In this document: in pieces, positions 35,903 to 46,332 of the stretch
Numbering within the stretch: the first letter of the stretch is position 1
How the letters are laid out: each line of letters opens with the position of its first letter
Assembly (NCBI GenBank): GCA_963965975.1
Contig: OZ014411.1
Location: forward strand, 18,566,446 to 18,630,445
Direction of reading: 5' to 3'
DNA from: Xestospongia bergquistia
Lineage: Eukaryota > Porifera > Demospongiae > Haplosclerida > Petrosiidae
DNA: 64,000 nt
Made by a program: the position numbers and the translations under genes
Notes under the pieces: generated by a model
Database searches by the model: none
What the model saw: the letters and a program-made list of their open reading frames with translations, nothing else
Told to the model about the DNA's origin: nothing

Positions 35903-37330
35903 GAAGTTAATAAGTCAACAGCTCAGTCTAAAAAACTCTATGGGACTAACTATCTAAACTGTTATTAACAGTTTAGAAAGTTTGTTTGCCTTAACACTCT
36001 AAAGTCGTGAAATTAAAGACTTTAGAAGGTTTAGACTATTGATTGAAGTTAACAAAGTAAACAGCTCAGTTTGAGGAATCTATGGGACTAACTAAATGAA
36101 CTGTTATTAACAGTTTAGTAAGTTGGTTTGCATTAACACTCTAAAGTCTTTAAATTAAAGACTTTAGAATGTTTAGACTATTGAGTGAAGTTAATAAAGT
36201 AAACAGCTTATTTTAAAGGACTCTATGGGTCTAACTAAATAAAGTGTTATTAACTGTTTAGTAAGTTGGTTTGCCTTAACACTCTAAACTCTTTAAATTA
36301 AAGACTTTAGAAGGTTTAGACTATTGATTGAAGTTAACAAAGTAAACAGCTCAGTCTAATGGATTGTATGGGACTAACTAAATGTACTGTTATTAATAGT
36401 TTAGTAAGTTGGTTTGCATTAACACTCTAAAGTCTTTAAATTAAAGACTTTAGAAGGTTTAGACTATTGATTGAAGTTAATAAAGTGAACAGCTTAGTTT
36501 AAAGGACTCTATGGGACTAACTAAATAAACTGTTATTAACAGTTTAGTAAGTTGGTTTGCATTAACACTCTAAAGTCTTTAAATTAAAGACTTTAGAAGG
36601 TTTAGACTATTTATTGTAGTTAATAAAGTAAACAGCTCAGTCTAAAGGACTCTATGGGACTAACTAAATGAACTGTTATTAACAGTTTAGTAAGTTGGTT
36701 TGCATTAACACTCTAAAGTCTTTAAATTAAAGACTTTAGAAGGTTTAGACTATTGAGTGAAGTTAATAAAGTCAACAGCTCAGTCTAAAGGACTCTATGG
36801 GACTAACTATCTAAACTGTTATTAACAGTTTAGAAAGTTTGTTTGCCTTAACACTCTAAAGTCGTTAAATTAAAGACTTTAGAATGTTTAGACTATTGAT
36901 TGAAGTTAACAAAGTAAACAGCTCAGTTTGAGGAATCTATGGGACTAACTAAATGAACTGTTATTAACAGTTTAGTAAGTTGGTTTGCATTAACACTCTA
37001 AAGTCTTTAAATTAAAGACTTTAGAATGTTTAGACTATTGAGTGAACTTAATAAAGTTAACAGCTTATTTTAAAGGACTCTATGGGTCTAACTAAATAAA
37101 CTATTATTAACAGTTCAGTAAGTTGGTTTGCCTTAACACTCTAAAGTCTTTAAATTAAAGACTTTAGAAGGTTTAGACTATTGAGTGAAGTTAATAAAGT
37201 AAACAGCTAAGTCTAATGGACTCTATGGGACTAACTAAATGAAGTGTTATTAACAGTTTAGTAAGTTGGTTTGCATTAACACTCTAAAGTCTTTAAATTA
37301 AAGACTTTAGAAGGTTTAGACTATTGAGTG
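35903..37330 (+). repeat. 6-monomer duplication, two partial copies
   Basis: The AAGTCAACAGCTC monomer with AACTATCTAAACTG recurs at 35903 and 36759 (lag 856). In both copies it is followed by CAGTTTGAGGAATC and then ACAGCTTATTTTAAAGG with GGTCTAAC. The match weakens after three monomers. Confidence 0.75.
36473..37044 (+). repeat. Four-monomer cassette, downstream member of a 10.2-kb pair
   Basis: Repeats the marker order of 26242-26813. It also overlaps the local 6-mer duplication (35903 and 36759), so this stretch records two duplications of different age. Confidence 0.72.
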
Positions 37331-38187
37331 AAGTTAATAAAGTAAACAGCTTAGTTTAAAGGACTCTATGGGACTAACTAAATAAACTGTTATTAACAGT
37401 TTAGTAAGTTGGTTTGCATTAACACTCTAAAGTCTTTAAATTAAAGACTTTAGAAGGTTTAGACTATTGAGTGAAGTTAAGAAAGTAAACAGCTCAGTCT
37501 AAAGGACTCTATGGGACTAACTAAATAAACTTTTATTAACAGTTTAGTAAGTTGGTTTACATTAACACTCTAAAGTCTTTAAATTAAAGCCTTTAGAAGG
37601 TTTAGACTATTGAGTGAAGTTAATAAAGTAAACAGCTCAGTCTAAAGGACTCTAAGGGACTAAATAAATAAACTGCTATTAACAGTTTAGTAAGTTGGTT
37701 TGCATTAACACTCTAAAGTCTTTATATTAAAGACTTTAGAAGGTTTAGACTATTGAGTGAAGTTAATAAAGTAAACAGCTCAGTCTAAAGGAGTCTATGG
37801 GACTAACTAAATAAACTGTTATTAACAGTTCAGTAAGTTGGTTTGTATTAACACTCTAAAGTGTTTAAATTAAAGACTTTAGAAGGTTTAGACTATATAT
37901 TGAAGTTAACAAAGTAAACAGCACAGTCTAATGGACTTTATGGGACTAACTAAATAAACTGTTATTAACACTTTAGTAAGTTGGTTTGCATTAACACTCT
38001 AAAGTCTTTAAATTAAAGACTTTAGAAGGTTTAGACCATTGAGTGAAGATAATAAAGTACACAGCCCAGTCTAAAGGACTCTATGGGTCTAACTAAATAA
38101 ACTGTTATTAACAGTTTAGTAAGTTGGTTTGCATTAACACTCTAAAGTCTTTAAATTAAAGACTTTAGAATGTTTAGACTATTGAGT

Positions 38188-39472
38188 GAAGTTAATAAAG
38201 TAAACAGCTCAGTCTAAAGGACTCTATGGGACTAACTAAATAAAAGGTTATTAACAGTTTAGTAAGTTGGTTTGCCTTTACACTCTAAAGTCTTTACATT
38301 AAAGACTTTACAGGTTTAGACTATTGATTGAAGTTAACAAAGTAAACAGCTCAGTCTAAAGGACTCTATGGGACTAACTAAATGAACTGTTATTAACAGT
38401 TTAGTAAGTTGGTTTGCATTAACACTCTAAAGTCTTAAAATTAAAGACTTTAGAAGGTTTAGGCTATTGATCGAAGTTAATAAAGTAAACAGCTAAGTCT
38501 AAAGGATTATATGGGACTAACTAAATGAACTGTTATTAACAATTTTGTAAGTTGGTTTGCATTAATACTCTAAAGTCTTTAAATTAAAGACTTTAGAAGG
38601 TTTCGACTATTGAGTGAAGTTAATAAAGTAAACAACTCAGTCTAAAGGACTCTATGGGACTAACTAAATAAACTGTTATTAACAGTTTAGTAAGTTGGTT
38701 TGTCTTAACACTCTAAAGTCTTTAAATTAAAGACTTTAGAAGGTTTAGACTGTTGATTGAAGTTAACAAAGTAAACAGCTCAGTCTAATGGACTCTATGG
38801 GACTAACTAAATGAACTGTTATTAACAGTTTAGTAAGTTGGTTTGCATTAACACTCTAAAGTCTTTAAATTAAAGACTTTAGAATGTTTAGACTATTGAG
38901 TGAAGTTAATAAAGTAAACAGCTCAGTCTAAAGGACTCTATGGGACTAACTAATTAAAAGGTTATTAACAGTTTAGTAAGTTGGTTTGCCTTTACATTCT
39001 AAAGTCTTTAAATTAAAGACTTTAGAATGTTTAGACTATTGAGTGAAGTTAATAAAGTAAACAGCTCAGTCTAAAGGACTCTATGGGACTAACTAAATAA
39101 AAGGTTATTAACAGTTTAGTAAGTTGGTTTGCCTTTACACTCTAAAGTCTTTACATTAAAGACTTTACAGGTTTAGACTATTGATTGAAGTTAGCAAAGT
39201 AAACAGCTCAGTCTAAAGGACTCTATGGGACTAACTAAATGAACTGTTATTAACAGTTTAGTAAGTTGGTTTGCATTAACACTCTAAAGTCTTAAAATTA
39301 AAGACTTTAGAAGGTTTAGGCTATTGATCGAAGTTAATAAAGTAAACAGCTCAGTCTAAAGGACTCTATGGGACTAACTAAATAAACTGTTATTAACAGT
39401 TTAGTAAGTTGGTTTGTCTTAACACTCTAAAGTCTTTAAATTAAAGACTTTAGAAGGTTTAGACTGTTGATT
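38188..39472 (+). repeat. 6-monomer duplication with a fused monomer
   Basis: A monomer with AAATAAAAGGTTATTAAC and GTCTTTACATTAAAG occurs at 38188 and 39045 (lag 857, 6 monomers minus 1). In the second copy the CGAAGTTAATAAAG monomer start runs straight into the body of the GTCTTAAC monomer, so one monomer (GGATTATATGGG, present at 38473) has been lost through an in-register fusion near 39330-39415. Confidence 0.78.
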
Positions 39473-40616
39473 GAAGTTAACAAAGTAAACAGCTCAGTCT
39501 AATGGACTCTATGGGACTAACTAAATGAACTGTTATTAACAGTTTAGTAAGTTGGTTTGCATTAACACTCTAAGGTCTTTAAATTAAAGACTTTAGAAGG
39601 TTTAGACTATTGAGTCAAGTTAATAAAGTAAACAGCTCAGTCTAAAGGATTCTATGGGACTAACTAAATAAACTGTTATTAACAATTTAGTGAGTTGGTT
39701 TGTATTAACACTCTAAAGTCTTTAAATTAAAGACGTTAGAAGGTTTAGACTATTGATTGAAGTTAACAAAGTAAACAGCTCAGTCTAATTGACTTTATGG
39801 GACTAACTAAACAGACTGTTATTAACAGTTTAGTATGTTGGTTTGCATTAACACTCTAAAGTCTTTAAATTAAAGACATTAGAAGGTTTAGACCATGGAG
39901 TGAAGTTAATAAAGTATACAGCTCAGTCTAAAGGACTCTATGGGACTAACTAAATAAACTGTTATTAACAGTTTAGTAAGTTGGTTTGCATTAACACTCT
40001 AAAGTCTTTAAATTAAAGACTTTAGAAGGTTTAGACTATTGAGTGAAGTTAATAAAGTGAACAGCTCAGTCTAAAGGACTCTATGGGACTAACTAAATAA
40101 ACTGTTATTAACAGTTTAGTAAGTTGGTTTGCCTTTACACTCTAAAGTCTTTAAATTAAAGACTTTAAAGGTTTAGACTATTGAGTGAAGTTAACAAAGT
40201 AAACAGCTCAGTCTAAAGGACTCTATGGGATCTAACTAAATGAACTGTTATTAACAGTTTAGTAAGTTGGTTTGCATTAACACTCTAAAGTCTTAAAATT
40301 AAAGACTTTAGAAGGTTTAGGCTATTGATCGAAGTTAATAAAGTAAACAGCTCAGTCTAAAGGATTATATGGGACTAACTAAATGAACTGTTATTAACAA
40401 TTTAGTAAGTTGGTTTGCATTAATACTCTAAAGTCTTTAAATTAAAGACTTTAGAAGGTTTCGACTATTGAGTGAAGTTAATAAAGTAAGCAACTCAGTC
40501 TAAAGGACTCTATGGGACTAACTAAATAAACTGTTATTAACAGTTTAGTAAGTTGGTTTGTCTTAACACTCTAAAGTCTTTAAATTAAAGACTTTAGAAG
40601 GTTTAGACTGTTGATT
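39473..40616 (+). repeat. 8-monomer duplication (39-42 kb), copy 1
   Basis: Monomer starts 39473, 40617 and 41761 are exactly 1144 bp (8 x 143) apart. Shared markers are AAGTCTTTAAATT preceded by CTCTAAGG, GAGTCAAGTT, AACAGACTG with TAGTATG, GACCATGGAGTG, AAGTGAACAGC, ATGGGATCTAAC and GGATTATATGG. Includes one E-F-G set. Confidence 0.9.
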
Positions 40617-41760
40617 GAAGTTAACAAAGTAAACAGCTCAGTCTAATGGACTCTATGGGACTAACTAAATGAACTGTTATTAACAGTTTAGTAAGTTGGT
40701 TTGCATTAACACTCTAAGGTCTTTAAATTAAAGACTTTAGAAGGTTTAGACTATTGAGTCAAGTTAATAAAGTAAACAGCTCAGTCTAAAGGATTCTATG
40801 GGACTAACTAAATAAACTGTTATTAACAATTTAGTGAGTTGGTTTGTATTAACACTCTAAAGTCTTTAAATTAAAGACGTTAGAAGGTTTAGACTATTGA
40901 TTGAAGTTAACAAAGTAAACAGCTCAGTCTAATTGACTTTATGGGACTAACTAAACAGACTGTTATTAACAGTTTAGTATGTTGGTTTGCATTAACACTC
41001 TAAAGTCTTTAAATTAAAGACATTAGAAGGTTTAGACCATGGAGTGAAGTTAATAAAGTATACAGCTCAGTCTAAAGGACTCTATGGGACTAACTAAATA
41101 AACTGTTATTAACAGTTTAGTAAGTTGGTTTGCATTAACACTCTAAAGTCTTTAAATTAAAGACTTTAGAAGGTTTAGACTATTGAGTGAAGTTAATAAA
41201 GTGAACAGCTCAGTCTAAAGGACTCTATGGGACTAACTAAATAAACTGTTATTAACAGTTTAGTAAGTTGGTTTGCCTTTACACTCTAAAGTCTTTAAAT
41301 TAAAGACTTTAAAGGTTTAGACTATTGAGTGAAGTTAACAAAGTAAACAGCTCAGTCTAAAGGACTCTATGGGATCTAACTAAATGAACTGTTATTAACA
41401 GTTTAGTAAGTTGGTTTGCATTAACACTCTAAAGTCTTAAAATTAAAGACTTTAGAAGGTTTAGGCTATTGATCGAAGTTAATAAAGTAAACAGCTCAGT
41501 CTAAAGGATTATATGGAACTAACTAAATGAACTGTTATTAACAATTTAGGAAGTTGGTTTGCATTAATACTCTAAAGTCTTTAAATTAAAGACTTTAGAA
41601 GGTTTCGACTATTGAGTGAAGTGAATAAAGTAAACAACTCAGTCTAAAGGACTCTATGGGACTAACCAAATAAACTGTTATTAATAGTTTAGTAAGTTGG
41701 TTTGTCTTAACACTCTAAAGTCTTTAAATTAAAGACTTTAGAAGGCTTAGACTGTTGATT
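40617..41760 (+). repeat. 8-monomer duplication (39-42 kb), copy 2
   Basis: Near-identical to copy 1 by eye; differences include GTAAGCAACTCAG in the last monomers of copy 1 against GTAAACAACTCAG here, and AATTTAGGAAG here. Matching stops inside the monomer at 41761. Confidence 0.9.
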
Positions 41761-43759
41761 GAAGTTAACAAAGTAAACAGCTCAGTCAAATGGACTCTAT
41801 GGGACTAACTAAATAAACTTTTATTAACAATTTAGTAAGTTTGTTTGCATTAACACTCTAAAGTCTTTAAATTAAATACTTTAGAAGGTTTAGACTATTG
41901 AGTGAAGTTAATAAAGTAAACAGCTTAGTTTAAAGGACTCTATGGAACTAACTAAAGAAACTGTTATTAACAGTTTAGTGTGTTGGTTTGCATTAACACT
42001 CTAAAATTTTTAAATTAAAGACTTTATTAGGTTTGGAGTATTGAGTGAAGTTAATAAAGTAAACAGCTCAGTATAAACACTCTATGGGACTAACTAAATA
42101 AACTGTTATTAACAGTTTAGTAAGATGCTTTGCCTTAACACTCTAAAGCCTTTAAATTAAAGACTTTAGAAGGTTTAGACTATTGAGTGAAGTTAATAAG
42201 GTAAACAGCTCAGTATAAAGGATTCTATGGGACTAACTAAATAAACTGTTATTAATAATTTTATAAGTTGGTTTGTATTAACACTCTAAAGTCTTTAAAT
42301 TAAAGACTTTAGAAGGTTTAGACTATTGAGTGAAGTTAATAAAGTGAACAGCTCAGTCTAAAGAACTCTATCGGACTAACTAAATAAACTGTTATTAACA
42401 GTTTAGTAAGTTGGTTTGCATTAACACTCTAAAGTCTTTAAATTAGAGACTTTAGAAGTTTTAGACTATTGATAGAAGTTAACAAAGTAAACAGCTCAGT
42501 CTAAAGGACTCTATGGGACTAACTAAATGAACTGTTATTAACAGTTTAGTAACTTGGTTTGCATTAACACTCTAAAGTCTTAAATTAAAGACTTTAGAAA
42601 GTTTAGACTATTGAGTGAAGATAATAATGTAAACAGCTTAGTTTAAAGGACTCTATGGGACAACTAAATAAACTTTTATTAAAAGTTTCGTAAGTTGGTT
42701 TGCATTAAGACTCTAAAGTCTTTAAATTAAAGACTTTAGAAGGTTTAGACTATTGAGTGAAGTTAATAAAGTATACAGCTCAGTATAAAGGACTCTATGG
42801 GACTAACTAAATGAACTGTTATTAACAGTTTAGTAAGTTGGTTTGCATTAACACTCTAAAGTCTTTAAATTAAAGACTTTAGAATGTTTAGACTATTGAG
42901 TGAAGTTAATAAAGTAAACAGCTCAGTCTAAAGGACTCTATGGGACTAAATAAATAAACTGTTATTAACAGTTTAGTAAGTTGGTTTGCCTTAACACTCT
43001 AAAGTCTTTAAATTAAAGACTTTAGAAGGTTTAGACTATTGAGTGAAGTTAATAAAGAAAACAGCTCAGTCTAAAGGACTCTATGGGACTAACTAAATAA
43101 ACTGTTATGAATAGTTTACTAAGTTGGTTTGCATTAACACTCTAAAGTCTTTAAATTAAAGACTTTAGAAGGTTTAGACTATTGAGTGAAGTTAATAAAG
43201 AAAACAGCTCAGTCTAAAGGACTCTATGGGACTAACTAAATAAACTGTTATTAACAGTTTAGTAAGTTGGTTTGCGTTAACACTGTAAAGTCTTTAAATT
43301 AAAGACTTTAGAAGGTTTGGACTATTGAGTGAAGTTAATAAAATAAACAGCTCAGTCTAAAGGACGCTATGGGACTAAATAAATAAACTGCTATTAAAAG
43401 TTTAGAAAGTTGGTTTGCATTATCACTCTAAAGTCTTTAAATTAAAGACTTTAGAAGGTTTAGACTATTGAGTGAAGTTATTAAAGTAAACAGCTCAGTC
43501 TAAAGGACTCTATGTGACTAACTATATAAACTGTTATTAACAGTTTAGTAAGTTTGTTTGCCTTAACACTCTAAAGTCTTTAAATTAAAGACTTTCGAAG
43601 GTTGAGACTATTGATTGAAGTTAATAAAGTAAACAGGTCAGTCAAATGAACTCTATGGGACTAACTAAATGAACTGTTATTAACAGTTTAGTAAGTTGGT
43701 TTGCATTAATACTCTAAACTCTTTAAATTGAAGACTTTAGAAGGTTTAGACTATTGAGT

Positions 43760-44330
43760 GAAGTTAATAAAGTAAACAGCTCAGTCTAAAGGACTCTATG
43801 GGACTAACTCAATAAACTGTTACTGACAGTTTACTAAGTTGGTTTGCATTAACACTATAAAGTCTTTAAATTAAAGACTTTAGAAGGTTTAGACTATTGA
43901 GTGAAGTTAATAAAGTAAACAGCTCAGTTTAAAAGACTCTATGGGACTAACTAAATAAACTGTTATTAACAGTTAAGTAAGTTTGTTTGCATTAACACTC
44001 TAAAGTCTTTAAATTAAAGACATTAGAAGTTTTAGACTTTTGATTGAAGTTAATAAAGTAAACAGCTCAGTCTAAAGGACTCCATGGGACTAACTAAATA
44101 AACTGTTATTAACAGTTTAGTAAGTTGGTTTGCCTTTACTCTCTGAAGTCTTTAAATTAAAGACTTTAAAGGTTTAGACTATTGATTGAAGTTAACAAAG
44201 TAAACAGCTCAGTCTAAAGGACTCTACGGGACTAACTAAATGAACTGTTATTAACAGTTTAGTAAGTTGGTTTGCATTAATACTCTAAAGTCTTTAAATT
44301 AAAGACTTTAGATGTTTTAGACTATTTATT
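43760..44330 (+). repeat. Nested 4-monomer duplication, copy 1
   Basis: Four monomers (CTCAATAAACTGTTACTGAC; CAGTTTAAAAGACTC with GTTAAGTAAG; CTCCATGGGAC with CTTTACTCTCTGAAG; CTCTACGGGAC with AAATGAACTG) are repeated directly in 44331-44902, lag 571. Confidence 0.9.
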
Positions 44331-44902
44331 GAAGTTAATAAAGTAAACAGCTCAGTCTAAAGGACTCTATGGGACTAACTCAATAAACTGTTACTGACAG
44401 TTTACTAAGTTGGTTTGCATTAACACTCTAAAGTCTTTAAATTAAAGACTTTAGAAGGTTTAGACTATTGAGTGAAGTTAATAAAGTAAACAGCTCAGTT
44501 TAAAAGACTCTATGGGACTAACTAAATAAACTGTTATTAACAGTTAAGTAAGTTTGTTTGCATTAACACTTTAAAGTCTTTAAATTAAAGACATTAGAAG
44601 TTTTAGACTATTGATTGAAGTTAATAAAGTAAACAGCTCAGTCTAAAGGACTCCATGGGACTAACTAAATAAACTGTTATTAACAGTTTAGTAAGTTGGT
44701 TTGCCTTTACTCTCTGAAGTCTTTAAATTAAAGACTTTAGAATGTTTAGACTATTGATTGAAGTTAACAAAGTAAACAGCTCAGTCTAAAGGACTCTACG
44801 GGACTAACTAAATGAACTGTTATTAACAGTTTAGTAAGTTGGTTTGCATTAACACTCTAAAGTCTTTAAATTAAAGACTTTAGAATGTTTAGACTATTGA
44901 GT
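44331..44902 (+). repeat. Nested 4-monomer duplication, copy 2
   Basis: Second copy of the four-monomer series. Its last monomer ends like the one before 42902 (GAATGTTTAGACTATTGAGT), which marks the crossover into the second 14-mer copy. Confidence 0.88.
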
Positions 44903-46332
44903 GAAGTTAATAAAGTAAACAGCTCAGTCTAAAGGACTCTATGGGACTAAATAAATAAACTGTTATTAACAGTTTAGTAAGTTGGTTTGCCTTAACACTC
45001 TAAAGTCCTTAAATTAAAGACTTTAGAAGGTTTAGACTATTGAGTGAAGTTAATAAAGAAAACAGCTCAGTCTAAAGGACTCTATGGGACTAACTAAATA
45101 AACTGTTATGAATAGTTTACTAAGTTGGTTTGCATTAACACTCTAAAGTCTTTAAATTAAAGACTTTAGAAGGTTTAGACTATTGAGTGAAGTTAAGAAA
45201 GTAAACAGCTCAGTCTAAAGGACTCTATGGGACTAACTAAATAAACTGTTATTAACAGTTTAGTAAGTTGGTTTGCGTTAACACTGTAAAGTCTTTAAAT
45301 TAAAGACTTTAGAAGGTTTGGACAATTGAGTGAAGTTAAGAAAATAAACAGCTCAGTCTAAAGGACTCTATGGGACTAAATAAATAAACTGCTATTAAAA
45401 GTTTAGAAAGTTGGTTTGCATTATCACTCTAAAGTCTTTAAATTAAAGACTTTAGAAGGTTTAGACTATTGAGTGAAGTTATTAAAGTAAACAGCTCAGT
45501 CTAAAGGACTCTATGTGACTAACTATATAAACTGTTATTAACAGTTTAGTAAGTTTGTTTGCCTTAACACTCTAAAGTCTTTAAATTAAAGACTTTCGAA
45601 GGTTGAGACTATTGATTGAAGTTAATAAAGTAAACAGGTCAGTCTAATGAACTCTATGGGACTAACTAAATGAACTGTTATTAACAGTTTAGTAAGTTGG
45701 TTTGCATTAATACTCTAAACTCTTTAAATTGAAGACTTTAGAAGGTTTAGACTATTGAGTGAAGTTAATAAAGTAAACAGCTCAGTCTAAAGGACTCTAT
45801 GGGACTAACTCAATAAACTGTTACTGACAGTTTACTAAGTTGGTTTGCATTAACACTCTAAAGTCTTTAAATTAAAGACTTTAGAAGGTTTAGACTATTG
45901 AGTGAAGTTAATAAAGTAAACAGCTCAGTTTAAAAGACTCTATGGGACTAACTAAATAAACTGTTATTAACAGTTAAGTAAGTTTGTTTGCATTAACACT
46001 CTAAAGTCTTTAAATTAAAGACATTAGAAGTTTTAGACTATTGATTGAAGTTAATAAAGTAAACAGCTCAGTCTAAAGGACTCCATGGGACTAACTAAAT
46101 AAACTGTTATTAACAGTTTAGTAACTTGGTTTGCCTTTACTCTCTGAAGTCTTTAAATTAAAGACTTTAGAATGTTTAGACTATTGATTGAAGTTAACAA
46201 AGTAAACAGCTCAGTCTAAAGGACTCTACAGGACTAACTAAATGAACTGTTATTAACAGTTTAGTAAGTTGGTTTGCATTAATACTCTAAAGTCTTTAAA
46301 TTAAAGACTTTAGATGTTTTAGACTATTTATT
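44903..46332 (+). repeat. 14-monomer duplication, copy 2 (first 10 monomers)
   Basis: Matches 42902-44330 monomer for monomer, ending with the TTAGATGTTTTAG monomer and the TATTTATTGAAG start at 46333. It has only one copy of the 4-monomer series, so the array reads 1-10, 7-10, 1-10 in terms of unique monomers. Confidence 0.88.

Larger units (their letters stand above)
23101..42000 (+). repeat. Array domain 3: satellite with E-F-G trimer sets
   Basis: Same 143-bp satellite without the diverged triplets. A typical ordered set is a monomer with GGATTCTATGGG plus ACAATTTAGTGAG plus GTATTAACAC (E), then one with GATTGAAGTTAACAAAG and GACTTTATGGG (F), then one preceded by GACCATTGAG and carrying AGTATACAGCTCAG (G). 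E starts are near 27812, 30671, 33103, 34677, 39616 and 40760. Contains the 17-mer, 6-mer and 8-mer duplications listed separately. No gene is seen. Confidence 0.8.
42902..44902 (+). repeat. 14-monomer duplication, copy 1 (contains nested 4-mer)
   Basis: Markers recur at a lag of 2001 bp (14 x 143 minus 1): AAATAAATAAACTG (42902 and 44903), ACTGTTATGAATAGTTTAC, GCGTTAACACTGTAAAG, GACGCTATGGG or its counterpart, TATGTGACTAACTATATAAA, ACAGGTCAGTC with ATGAACTC (43617 and 45618), CTCAATAAACTGTTACTGAC (43810 and 45811). Confidence 0.9.
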
